A stretch of DNA of 64,000 nucleotides from Anomaloglossus baeobatrachus (Eukaryota > Chordata > Amphibia > Anura > Aromobatidae), in NCBI RefSeq assembly GCF_048569485.1, contig NW_027442212.1:1-64000 (forward strand), given 5' to 3'. The notes under the pieces were generated by a model. The model was not told the DNA's origin, did no database searches, and saw only the letters and a list, made by a program, of their open reading frames with translations. How positions within the stretch are numbered: the first letter of the stretch is position 1; the number at the start of each line of letters is the position of its first letter. Shown one piece after another: positions 49,990-59,860 of the stretch. A program made the position numbers and the translations under genes.

Positions 49990-50611
49990 TCAGTGACAGC
50001 TCACCAAGTCAGCCAGAGGAGTGGTGTAAGGAATTACACGTAGGCACTGACTCCACACCTTCACATCACAAGAAGGGGGTCTACAGGCTAGTGCAAGAAT
50101 ACGAGCAAGTCTTCAGCAAACATCCGCTAGACTTTTGAAGAATAAAAGGGGTCAAACACTACATCCCCACAAGTGCACACCCACCCATCAAAGAGAGATA
50201 TAAGCCAAAACTACCTGCACATTACCAGTGTACCAAGGACATGTTGAGCAACATGAAGGAGGCTGGGGTTATCCGTGACAGTTGTAGCCTCTGGGCAGCT
50301 CCGTTGGTCCTGTTAAAGAAGAAGGACAGCACCACTCCCCTGTATTGAGGAATAGCTAGCTGCATTGAGAACTGCAAATTATTTTTCTACCCTTGATCTC
50401 ACTAGTCGCTATTGGCAAGTGTCCGTTGCTGAGGCAGACCGGGAGAAGACCGCCTTTGCCACCCCGATGGGTCTCTGCGAGTTCAAAAGCATGCCCTTCG
50501 AGCTGTGCAATTTGCCAGGAACCTTCCAGAGGCTGATGGAATGCTGCTTGGGACACCGAAACTTTGAAACGGTACTGCTATACCTTTATGATGTTATTGT
50601 TTATTCTAAAG
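49990..50611 (+). mobile_element. Ty3/gypsy fossil fragment (RT)
   Basis: Related to the fragment at 44823-45249, and slightly longer at both ends. Recognisable pieces are GVYRLVQEYEQVFSKHPLDF, AGVIRDSC, YFSTLDLTSRYWQV and FATPMGLCEFKSMPF. It is broken in several places. The right end meets the same CR1-like tail as at 45250. Confidence 0.85.
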
Positions 50612-50716
50612 CAAACAAGATTTTAGGGTGTATAAAAAGGGAGATTAGATCCGGTGATCCCAACGTATTGTTAACCCTCTATAAATCACTTGTAAGGCCA
50701 CATCTGGAATATGGGG
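50612..50716 (+). mobile_element. CR1/L2-like LINE fragment
   Basis: The translation KREIRSGDPNVLLTLYKSLV then RPHLEYG matches the LINE tail at 45250, but only about 35 codons remain before a gypsy piece in the opposite direction begins. The same gypsy-to-LINE junction string (aagattttagggtgtata) occurs at both loci. Confidence 0.75.
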
Positions 50717-50981
50717 TAAAGTCCTGAGCAGGTTGATAACCATTGGTTTGAGCATGGTAGGGTGTAGTGCGCATCTTCCTGCATCGGTAGAAGCTGCAGA
50801 AGTCCTTGAAGATTTCCGCTTCAAAGGCAGTGCCTTGATCTGTGAGGACTCTCTCTGAGTAGCCATGAGGTCTGCATAAGTTTGCTTGGAAGACCTTCGC
50901 TGCAGTATGGGCCATTAGATCTTTGACTTGTACCACAACCATAAATCTCGAGTAGTTGTCTACCATCGTAAGTGCATACGT
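50717..50981 (-). mobile_element. Gypsy integrase core fragment (fossil)
   Basis: On the minus strand it encodes the integrase core seen in the copy at 40527: YALTMVDNYSRFMVVV, ERVLTDQGTAFEAEIF and PYHAQTNG. It is a short piece without ends. Its upstream edge joins a SET-domain exon at about 50981/50982. Confidence 0.85.
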
Positions 50982-51240
50982 GAGCTCGCCTCGATATTCT
51001 GCAACAAAACTCCCTTTTTCGATTTCAGTTTCAGCAAACACTCCTCTTCCTGTAGAAAATATTTATCATTACCTAAGACAGTCATTCTAATGCATGACAA
51101 TATTAAGGCAATTTAGTTAAAACTTGTTTTAACTCACCTTTAAGGGGATTGATGTATTTCATGGTCAATCCAGGTTTGTCAGTGATGGCACTGACATAAT
51201 GTATGGCGTCTTTTTCGGGCGTTATCCTTTGCCTTTTCAT
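50982..51240 (-). pseudogene. SET-domain lysine methyltransferase gene fragment, two exons (KMT5A/set-1-like)
   Basis: Minus strand. Exon 1 (51240-51138) begins at ATG and encodes MKRQRITPEKDAIHYVSAIT and on to INPLK, ending in a consensus donor, aaag|gtgagt. The intron is 88 bp (51137-51050) and ends ttctacag. Exon 2 (51049-50982) completes a split glycine codon and encodes RGVFAETEIEKGSFVAEYRG, then EL. Across the junction this gives KGRGVFA followed by FVAEYRGEL, the start of a SET domain as in KMT5A-type histone H4K20 methyltransferases. The catalytic C-terminal half (NHS and Y motifs) is absent. A gypsy integrase fragment follows at once. The family call rests on motif memory, so the exact orthologue is uncertain. 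It is a truncated host gene piece, probably a pseudogene. Confidence 0.75.
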
Positions 51241-51559
51241 TGTGAAAATCCAGTTGCCTATATCAAAGCAAATTCTACTACTTGTAAAGTATGCAGAAAA
51301 TGAAATGTAGAACATATAACATCAACTGCTTAGGAACGCATCATAGGTTAGTACTTAAAAGGATATTGTCATGTTCTAGTCATAATGCAAGCTGGACATT
51401 TTTCATGTTACCCTGTAATCGCCGGCCTGTTCTAATGCTCACAAGCCAAGATATAGGCTCAGCTGCTAAGGCTTCCCTCTGCCTTCTGAATGAAACTTGA
51501 ATATGTCTGGCTCACTGTGTATATAGCAGGTGCTCAGAAAAAATAAGAGTCAATTCAAT
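51241..51559. other. No gene seen
   Basis: AT-rich sequence upstream of the SET-domain exon. Short open frames (such as 51291-51500) show no recognisable domain. No promoter for the SET fragment is evident. Confidence 0.5.
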
Positions 51560-51720
51560 AGAAATAGCTCTGGCACACTATAGTGATCAATAACGTAAGA
51601 AAAGAACTCTTGGAATGCTGAAAATTCTTTATTTGTGCAAAAGGATAATTCATCCAACGTTTCGACCTTGTTTTTAGGTCTTTATCAAGGATAAAGTTAT
51701 CTAAGATCATAAAGGGTTAC
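51560..51720 (-). mobile_element. Penelope-type pseudo-LTR or 3' tail, a third lineage
   Basis: On the minus strand, a hairpin motif with GGTCGAAACGTTGGATGAAT is followed by gcacaaataaagaattttcagc. This is the same layout as the tail of the intact Penelope-like element (hammerhead-like motif, then an aataaag signal, then a short end). The sequence itself differs. No coding part of this element is recognisable to its left on the minus strand (51720-53100). Confidence 0.55.
51649..51695 (-). ncRNA. Degenerate hammerhead-like motif
   Basis: On the minus strand, stem I UUUAUCC pairs with GGAUGAA. The core box UUGAUAAA is followed by a strong stem II GACCU/AGGUC with a 7-nt loop, then GAAACGUU. 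The conserved G of CUGANGA is missing and stem III is too short to form, so it is probably inactive. It shares the 8-base core-box length of the motif at 36480. Confidence 0.45.
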
Positions 51721-53100
51721 AAAACCATATAAACACGTAATTAGTACATAGTACAACATAACAGTACAATATATTGCTACTTGAGAGTACAATGGGTCAA
51801 ATGACCATGATGCACATACAAAAAATTTTTCCAAAGCCATAGTGAAAACATTTGTACTGAGGAAAGAAAATTTCCACATGACCTATCTGGAGAAACATTC
51901 TGGATCAAACAACCAAAAATAGTCAAGCAGGTAAATACACACCTATATGGATAACAGGATGATATGTGTTCAATTGTATAGCGTCATTGCCATTAAGGTA
52001 CAAATGGAAAACTTGCAATCCTATATAGTGAAGGAAATGAACACATATCATATCAAAGAACACAGGAACACAGGAACATGGGTGTGAGAAAAACCTCAAT
52101 GTTTATACTTTGTTCTTTATAATGGTGTGAACATGTATATGTCTCAGTACCTTATGCACTTGAGAATTCTAGTGAGTAGATGATGAAAGCCTATTTCAGA
52201 ACTGGAATCGGTAAATAATTGTAGGTGGAATCTAAATGAAAAGATGGTACAAGTGTTATCATGACACGTGGGCTATAACACAATGGACCGTGTGACAAAG
52301 AAGAAAGGAGAGAAAGAAGAGGAAGAAAATGCAACTACCTGTAACATTACGTGATAGTCACTGGTAAGTATCACTTGACAATTCAAGTGAAAAAGGATTC
52401 CTTTATTAAAGGGTTCTCAGTCGCCTCAGGATCATGAAATACTAGGGTAAATGATATGAGAATGGGTAAGAAGCACCACTAAAGGAAATATGAGATGCAG
52501 GACATATATCTATAAACCCCTGAACTACATGATAGAAATAAAAAGAAGAAAAAAGAAAAAAAAGAAGAAAGAAGAAGAACACATAGAATGCGGAAAGAGA
52601 ATGGGTACAACTACCTGAGTTACTGCAGGGAGGCCCCTGGTTGGTATTGTGAGGGTTAGTGGAATTCCTTCACTGAAGGGTTCTCAGTTGCCTCAGGTTC
52701 ATGAAAAATGCTATAGACAAATAATGCCCGGAGAAAAGGGGTTCATATACAGCGAATAATGGTAATACAAGGTACATGTGTCACATGTAATAGTATATAT
52801 ATATATATTGTACTAAGCTCTACACCAGAAATAGAAAGTAGTCCCTCTGCCTTCTGTCTAGGTGCCCTGAGTTATGTCCTGTAAACTGTCACAGCGACCC
52901 AGACACACATGTGTAGTAGGGGAATATCCCTGCTGAGATGCCAGTGCTAGAGCACTCGTTTGCTGTGGATTTGAACGCTATGTGAGCAGTTCTTACCTTC
53001 AATGAGCAGAAGTCTCTTTTTTCAGATTTCAATATCTCTGTGGGTATCTGGCAGAAATATGGAATACTCTTTACTGCTAAGACCCTGTACACCACTCCCA
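51721..53100. repeat. Non-coding region with an old 270-bp tandem duplication and simple repeats
   Basis: No gene found. Two diverged copies of a unit lie at about 52325-52460 and 52603-52725, sharing caactacctg and gggttctcagt-gcctcagg about 270 bp apart. An A/G-rich run (aagaag type) lies between them at about 52538-52580, and (TA)n at 52793-52808. The first part may be internal sequence of the third Penelope-type element. Confidence 0.55.
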
Positions 53101-53662
53101 CTAAAGGGGGCTTTACACGCTGCGACATCGCTAATGCGGAGTCGTTGGGGTCACGGAATTTGTGACGCACATCCGGCCGCATTAGCGATGTTGCTGCGTG
53201 TGACACCGTTGCAAAAACGTGCAAAATCGCTCATCGGTGACATGGGTCTCCATTCTCGATTATCGTTACTGCAGCAGTAACGATGTAGTTCGTCGCTCCT
53301 GCGGCAGCACACATTGCTCCGTGTGACACCGCAGAAACGAGGAACCTCTCCTTACCTGCCTCCCAGCCGCTATGAGGAAGGAAGGAGATGGGCGGGATGT
53401 TCCGGCCACTCATCTCCGCCCCTCCACTGCTATTGGGCGGTCGCTCAGTGACGTTGCTGTGACGCCGCACGGACCGCCCCCTTAGAAAGGAGGCGGTTCG
53501 CCGGTCACAGTGACGTCGCCGGGCAGGTAAGTATGTGTGACTGGTTCTGTTCGGTGTTGTGCAGCATGGGCAGCGATTTGCCCGTGTCGCGCAACAGATG
53601 GGGGCGGGTACCCACACTAGCCATATCAGGACCGATATCGCAGTGTGTAAAGTAGCCTTTAG
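53101..53662. mobile_element. Non-autonomous DNA transposon (MITE), about 560 bp
   Basis: The left end, ctaaagggggctttacacgc, and the reverse complement of the right end, ctaaaggctactttacacac, form imperfect terminal inverted repeats of about 28 bp. Both continue into tgcga-atcg. The interior is GC-rich with further short inverted repeats (tcgttactgcagcagtaacga) and no transposase. A target duplication could not be defined. The ends suggest a PIF/Harbinger- or Kolobok-type family, but this is a guess. Confidence 0.65.
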
Positions 53663-54248
53663 TCACATGACCAAGACTGTATCTGTGTCCCTACAACACA
53701 CTTGAGACAAATGTGTGTGTGAGCCTGCATTGTGGGGTATATATAATATATTATAGAGCTGGGAAGGATCATTCTAAGCAGTGAGTTGTTCCAGTATTTG
53801 TAGGAAAATACCCAGTAGAAGCATCAAACACAGCACCAATACCTCCCATCAGTATCCCACCACAGTGCCATGTAACCCATGCCCTACACTCCCATCTACA
53901 CCAATACTATACAGGCACAAACTAGTATATCTGACTAAAAACCCCCAAAATATGAAGAACGGCCTATAGTTGAGTGTGGATATAAAATCTATGTGAGCAG
54001 AGCTAGAATAGAAATCACTGATCGCATTGAAGTCATTCTGACCATAAATCACCATGATATCAAGGTGAGGAGTTGTGTGTTACTGCTGGGAGGAAAGGGT
54101 TAACAGTGGAATATTAAGGTGCATTTCTGTGTGCAGTGTTACTAGTCAATGTAACAATTTAGTATGAGCTGCTCTTGGTGCCGGGGGAGGGAGATGCTCT
54201 CCTGAGCAAGATAGATGGGGAATGAACATGATATCTATATAGTGTAAG
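53663..54248. other. No gene seen
   Basis: About 590 bp of AT-rich sequence between the MITE and the hAT element. Small open frames (53781-53969, 53849-54055) lack any recognisable domain. Confidence 0.5.
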
Positions 54249-55850
54249 GCAGGGGGTCTCAAACTCGGCTGGGTGTATGGGCCGCACAGAGGAAAAAAAT
54301 AATGTGGGGGGCTGCATTCTTTGCAGGACAAAGTGACATTTTTATTGGTACCATATATATATTTTTTTTCACACACCTTTGGATGACTGATTTTCAACAT
54401 TTTTCACTTGTTTATTATAACAAATGTGCACATTCTTTGGTTAAATCTAAAAAAAAAAAATTGATGTTAAAAAAAAGTTATGCCTTATTTTGTTTTTTTT
54501 ACATTTTATCCCTTTCTTTTAACTAATAGTGTTACAATTATGACGCTAGCGTTTTGTGAAGGGAATGCTTTGCCTACTTCCGTGACTATGGCCTTCCAGA
54601 ACTGCTGCATTTTGGCTGACCTCTCCGCCTCGGGAATAAGAGACATAAAGTTCTCCTTGTAGCGTGGGTCTAACAGTGTTACCAACCAGTAATGATTGTC
54701 GGCCAAGATGTTCTTAACGCGAGGGTCACGAGACAGGCAGCTTACCATAAAGTCATCCATGTGCGCCAGACTCTTAACAGCCATCACTTCAATATCCAGA
54801 CCAACACGATGACTGAACATGCTGTCCTCCTCCTTCTCCTCCTCCTCCTCCTCATCTACCCTGTCCTCTGGCCAGCCACGCTGAACTGAGCATATGACTG
54901 GTATGCATGTCATATCCTCAATTTGGTCGGAGAGTTGCTCCATGTCTTCATCTTCCTCCTCGTCATAGTCCTCCACTGCACGTTGTGATGAGACGAGGCT
55001 GGGCTGTGTGTTATCACCCACACCCACTACTGTTTCTTGCTCCAACTCATCGTGTTCCGCCTGCAATGCATCATGTTTGGTTTTGAGCAGAGACCGTTTT
55101 AGAAGGCAGAGAAGCGGTATGGTGACGCTAATAATGGCGTCATCGCCGCTCACCATCTTGGTGGAGTCCTCAAAGTTTTGGAGGATGGTACATAGGTCGG
55201 ACATCCATCTCCACTCCTCAGGTGTTATGTGTGGAGTTTGACCCATTTCCCGATGGCTTAGGTGATGCAGGTACTCAACAACTGCCCTCTTCTGCTCACA
55301 TATCCTGATCAACATGTGCAGAGTTGAATTCCAATGCGTGGGGACATCACACACCAGTCTGTGAGCCGGAAGATGCAAATGACGCTGAAAGCCGGCAAGG
55401 CCGGCTGAAGCAGTAGGTGACTTTCGAAAATGTGCAGACAGGCGGTGAACTTTTACCAGCAGATCAGACAGCTCTGGGTATGAGTTTAGAAACCGCTGAA
55501 CCACGAGGTTGAGCACATGGGCCACGCATGGAACATGTGTCAGCTGGCCTCGCCTCAAAGCCGCCACCAGGTTCCGGCCATTGTCACACACAACCTTTCC
55601 TGGCTTTAGGTTCAGAGGTGTGAGCCAGTGATCTGCATGCTGTTTTAGAGCTGTCCACACCTCTTCTGCATTGTGGGGTTTGTCACCTATGCAGATTAGC
55701 TGCAGCACAGCCTGTTGCCGCTTCGCCGAGGCAGTGCTGCAGTGCTTCCAGCTTGGGACTGGTGTGGAGGGTAAAGTGGATGAGGATGCGCAGGAGGAGG
55801 AGGAGGCTGAAGAGCATGACATTCCGGAGCTGTAGAGTGTGGGTGAAACC
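54249..55850 (-). mobile_element. hAT DNA transposon remnant
   Basis: The sequence cagggggtctcaaactcggc near 54246-54265 is the recognisable terminus of Charlie/Zaphod-like hAT elements, here the 3' end of a minus-strand copy. The transposase remnant lies to its right. The 5' part is lost where Ngaro-type sequence begins near 55850. About 240 bp of AT-rich sequence lies between the terminus and the open frame. Confidence 0.8.
54506..55850 (-). pseudogene. hAT transposase, truncated (ZBED-like)
   Basis: Catalyses cut-and-paste transposition in intact elements. Visible blocks, in order on the minus strand: NLKPGKVVCDNGRNLVAALR, LTHVPCVAHVLNLVVQRFL, LVCDVPTHWNSTLHMLIRI (the family signature is TRWNST, so R is changed to H), GDDAIISVTIPLL, an acidic run from a (CTC)n-type repeat, and HYWLVTLLDPRYKENF. 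The N-terminal BED zinc finger and the C-terminal hATC dimerisation domain are missing, so it is not functional. The open frame extends upstream to 56101, but its first 80 or so codons are antisense to the Ngaro-type recombinase and are not hAT protein. Confidence 0.85.
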
Positions 55851-57590
55851 CTGGCTGAGGTAGGGCCTGCAAACCTTGGTGTGGGAAGGACTTGTTCCGT
55901 TCCTCGCTCAAACTGGGTCCCAGCTGGGCTGGGCTGGGTCCCTACCCGGCTGGGTAGGGCGTTGTGGGGGGTTTGTCTATCTCCGTTTGAGGTGAGTTTG
56001 TTTAAGTTAGCCTTTTCTTTGGCGTTTTTTGGAGCCCTGCGGGTTGGGGAGTTGGTATCGCCCAGTAAGGCGTTCCCCGGGGGCTTGGATTGGGGTGACA
56101 TTATGTCAGTGGAAAACGGAGTTGAATTTTGGATTAGGAAATCGAAAACTGATCAGAGAGGTGTGGGTAGACTAGTCCGTTTGGGGATGGTTGTGGCATC
56201 TGATATGTGCCCGTTCAAGTGTCTCGGGAATTTTCAACAGATCCGTCCGAAGGTGGATGGCCCCTTATTACATATATCTTTTTATCGAGATACCAATTTG
56301 TGAGTGTTTTTAGGGCATGTTTGAAGTCGTTGGGGTTAGATCCGAAGTCTTTCGGATTGGGGCAGCGACGAAGGCCTCTATATGCGGCCTACCGGAGGAG
56401 ACAGTTAAGCAGATTGGTAGGTGGAAGTCGCAGCGCTTTAAGTCGTATGTACGTCCCCAGGTGGTTGTTGGCAATTGAGGGGAAAAGGGGGGGGGTATTA
56501 GGGTATTAGGGTAGCAATGGGGGAGGTGAGAGTGTGTGTTTTTTGTCAATTTGGTTTGGTGAGGCAATAAAATGGTGTCGTCTGTACATTTTGTATTGCA
56601 GAAGCACCCCCCCTTCCTTCCCTGGTCTGGATCCTTGGCCACTCTTATGTGTATTGGGGAGCCCGACGAGCGGACGCGAGATGGAACTGGAGACAGCTAG
56701 GTTTTGAGAAAGACCTGGCTCTCGTGCGATGGCTCGGTGTTCGGGGGTTAGGGTGCAGGAGGTGCATAGATACGCCCGGTTGGACAGACCTCCTGACATC
56801 TTAGTGTTGCATGCCGGGGGGAATGATTTGGGTGGGCGTCCTTTTCGAATCTTGATAAAGGACATCAAACATGATTTGTTACGGTTATGGGTGTCGTTTC
56901 CAGGTCTAACGATAGTCTGGTCGGAGATAGTAGCGAGAAAGAGTTGGCAGAAAGCGCGGTCAGTTGACAGGTTGAACAAGGCGCGGGCGAAGGTTAATAG
57001 GGCGATCTCGAAGTTTGTTAGTCGGAACGGGGGTATAGCAATACGGCATGTTGAGTTGGAAAGGACGGAAGAGGAATTTTGGTTGGCTAACGGGGTACAC
57101 CTTAATGCGGTGGGAACTGACTTATGGGCTCTTGGCTTGCAGGGAAGTATTAAGAGGGCCCTTTGGTTGCGGGGGGTCTCAGGCACTTGAAGGGTTTCAA
57201 GGTGCCTTCGTTGTGGTGTTGTTTATTGGTGGGTCCTTGAAGTTGGTTTAAAATTGGTTCGGGGATTCATCCGGGTATGGATCCCCTCATTGGCAGAATT
57301 GATGGTCCCCTGGTGATTTTGGGGGGGAACCCCGACGGGGTATGTCGGGGCCCCTGGGGGTGTGGTTGGGGTTGACGGAGGATTAACCCTTATAATTTGG
57401 TGCTCCTGAGCCAGTGTGGGTAACGGCTGGGAGCAAGTTGAGGTTTTTTATTGCTCGGTTATGGGAATCACCAGGGTTTTGGTAGCTTCAAGGACCTTAC
57501 CACATTGCAAATTTAATTGGTTATGTATTCTTGTTAATAAAATGGCTGCTATGGCCAAAATTATCCAAAGATAAATTTGTGTCTGTGTAA
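55850..57590 (+). mobile_element. Ngaro-type (DIRS order) retroelement fossil, copy 1
   Basis: Holds the 3' part of a tyrosine-recombinase retroelement. First comes the recombinase (about 55950-56480) with the box LAFFGALRVGELVSPSK. Next is a pyrimidine-rich stretch ending tgtattgcag near 56600, possibly a splice acceptor. Then comes an SGNH/GDSL-type hydrolase (about 56620-57186) with the GHSYVYWG, HAGGNDLGG and GVHLNAVGTD blocks, and a GC-rich tail. A hydrolase following the recombinase is known from vertebrate Ngaro elements. No gag or reverse transcriptase is in the window. It is broken, with a few breaks. The three copies here differ by only a few percent. Confidence 0.75.
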
Positions 57591-58226
57591 TTACTTTTAA
57601 ATAAGAAATGGGAATGGAGGTGTGGGGGTATGAAAGGAAGACCGGAGTCAACAATTCCAGGGTCAAGCATGTTTATTTGCGTAAGCTTCGTTCCAGAGTA
57701 GAAAGGGTAAGAGTGCCTTTCAGAATTCGAAGTGGTCAGACTGTACGGACCACCAATAACTGCAGGAGAGCTTGAACATCTTCCCATGGATTTGCGACAT
57801 CCTCCCTCATCAGTTACGTAGGTAAGCAGGTTCTCAGCATTGCAGCCCATTTGTTGTCTTAAGTTAGTTAAGCGGGGTTAACTAACCTGTCAGTTCAGCC
57901 TCAGGTCTAAAGCAGAGGCCTGGACTCCACTCCTTACTCCTCACTCCACAACTCTCCTTAAAAACAACTGACTCCTTTTTCCTGCCCCGGGGTCTCCAGA
58001 CCCCTAGGTGGGCGTTTCCTTCCGTCTGGTCCTGCCCACTGGTGTGCCTGTCTTTCCCTAGGGGAGGTGACTAGGGTTTTCTGGTTGGCTTTGTGTGACT
58101 TAGGTGAGGGAAGTTGTTATGCGGGGGCCTATGTGTGACTATCTGCAGTGTCAGGGCGTCACATATGTATGTGTGTATGTCTGCTAAAGGAATCCGCACC
58201 GTCATATTTACAAACACAAAATTTTG
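57590..58226 (-). repeat. Gypsy-type LTR or leader-like block
   Basis: On the minus strand it resembles the LTR/leader sequence at 44190-44420: atgtgacgccctgacactgc, then a variant of ggaaaaaggagtcag, then purine-rich text. An aataaa lies near the caagcatgttta string. No coding part accompanies it. The family call is tentative, and it could instead be terminal sequence of another element. Confidence 0.4.
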
Positions 58227-58433
58227 CAGACACCTCATGTGACTCAGGGAACGTTGTAGACTATGTTTTAACAGGAATATTTAACCTTTACAGTTACTCT
58301 CCAAAAAACCTGCCTCCATTAAACTGAATGGAGGTGGGAGCTGCAAGTTATTAATAGCAGCTGTGATTGGTTGCTATAGGAACAAAGGACATTCATAGTA
58401 TAAGAAGCTTATGTGTGAGATAATATGATGTCA
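58227..58433. other. Unique part of the palindrome spacer
   Basis: About 200 bp without a counterpart on the other side of the centre. No gene or repeat family recognised. Confidence 0.5.
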
Positions 58434-59120
58434 GTGGGGAGACAGATAGAGAGAGACAGACACAGACTGAGAGACAAACAGACAGAGACAGATAGGCATA
58501 GACAGACAGGGAAAGAGACAGAGACAAACAGACAGAGGCAGACAGGGAAAGAGACAGACAGAGATAGACAGGGAAAAAAGGCAGACAGACAGAGACAGAG
58601 AAAGAGACAGAGGCAGATAGGGAAACAGACAAAGACAAACATACAGAGACAGGCAGGAGAAAAGGCAGACCGACAGGGAAACAGACAGACAGGGGAAGAG
58701 ACAGACAGAGAGAGACAGACAGATAGAGACAGACAAAGAAATACAGAGATAGACAGGGAAAGAGACAAACGGGGAATGAGTCAGACAGAGAGAGACAAAG
58801 AGAGACAGGCAGAGAGAGACAGGGAAAGAGACAGACAAGGGAAGAGACAGACAAAGAAATACAGAGACAGACAGGGGAAGAGACAGACAGGGGAAGAGAC
58901 AGACAGGGGAAGAGACAGACAGACAGGGGAAGAGACAGACCTGGAAAAGAGACAGACCTGGAAAAGAGACAGACAGACATAGAAACAGACAGCCACAAAG
59001 AGAGAAAGACAGACAGACACAGAGAGACAGACAGAGATAGAGAGACAGACAGACATGGATAGAGATAGAGACACACAGAGACAGACAGATGACAGAGACT
59101 GGGAGAGAGACAGACAGAAG
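58434..59120. repeat. Simple repeat (GACAGA)n and variants, about 690 bp
   Basis: Degenerate GACAGA/GACAGG/GAGA microsatellite, purine-rich on the plus strand. It sits in the centre of the 3.1-kb inverted duplication. The long open frames on both strands (for example 58431-59123, minus, all L/S/V/C) are by-products of the repeat. The same repeat returns at 63866. Confidence 0.95.
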
Positions 59121-59219
59121 CATAAATCCCTAACTAAAACTTAACATTTAATGATAGTTTTAAAAGGTAAAAAAACACAAATCATGTAAATAGAATGACT
59201 CTCTTCTGTGCATAGAGTC
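59121..59219. other. Unique spacer, right side
   Basis: About 100 bp of AT-rich sequence between the microsatellite and the right arm. Nothing recognised. Confidence 0.5.
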
Positions 59220-59860
59220 AAAATTTTGTGTTTGTAAATATGACGGTGCGGATTCCTTTAGCAGACATACACACATACATATGTGACGCCCTGACACTGC
59301 AGGTAGTCACACATAGGCCCCCGCATAACAACTTCCCTCACCTAAGTCACACAAAGCCAACCAGAAAACCCTAGTCACCTCCCCCAGGGAAAGACAGGCA
59401 CACCAGTGGGCAGGACCAGACGGAAGGAAACGCCCACCTAAGGGTCTGGAGACCCCGGGGCAGGAAAAAGGAGTCAGTTGTTTTTAAGGAGAGTTGTGGA
59501 GTGAGGAGTAAGGAGTGGAGTCCAGGCCTCTGCTTTAGACCTGAGGCTGAACTGACAGGTTAGTTAACCCCGCTTAACTAACTTAAGACAACAAATGGGC
59601 TGCAATGCTGAGAACCTGCTTACCTACGTAACTGATGAGGGAGGATGTCGCAAATCCATGGGAAGATGTTCAAGCTCTCCTGCAGTTCTTGGTGGTCCGT
59701 ACAGTCCGACCACTTCGAATTCTGAAAGGCACTCTTACCCTTTCTACCCTGGAACGAAGCTTACGCAAATAAACATGCTTGACCCTGGAATTGTTGACTC
59801 CGGTCTTCCTTTCATACCCCACACCTCCATTCCCATTTCTTATTTAAAAGTAATTACACA
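59220..59860 (+). repeat. Gypsy-type LTR or leader-like block (mirror copy)
   Basis: Inverted copy of 57590-58226, so it reads on the plus strand: atgtgacgccctgacactgc at about 59280, then the ggcaggaaaaaggagtcag stretch at about 59459. The same caution on family applies. Confidence 0.4.

Larger units (their letters stand above)
55118..58226 (+). repeat. Large inverted duplication, left arm (3.1 kb)
   Basis: Reverse-complement match to 59220-62326, base by base with a small percentage of differences. It contains part of the hAT transposase, the Ngaro-type recombinase and hydrolase, the Ngaro tail, and an LTR-like block. The inner boundary is sharp: tatttacaaacacaaaattttg at the left arm's end mirrors 59220 onward. 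Confidence 0.92.

Noticed and set aside
55839-56101. N-terminal 80 codons of the 531-codon frame as hAT protein
   Set aside because: They are antisense to the tyrosine recombinase and have no hAT similarity.
58393-59123. Open frames of 97-230 codons over (GACAGA)n
   Set aside because: Low-complexity L/S/V/C or D/R/Q/T translations of a microsatellite on both strands.
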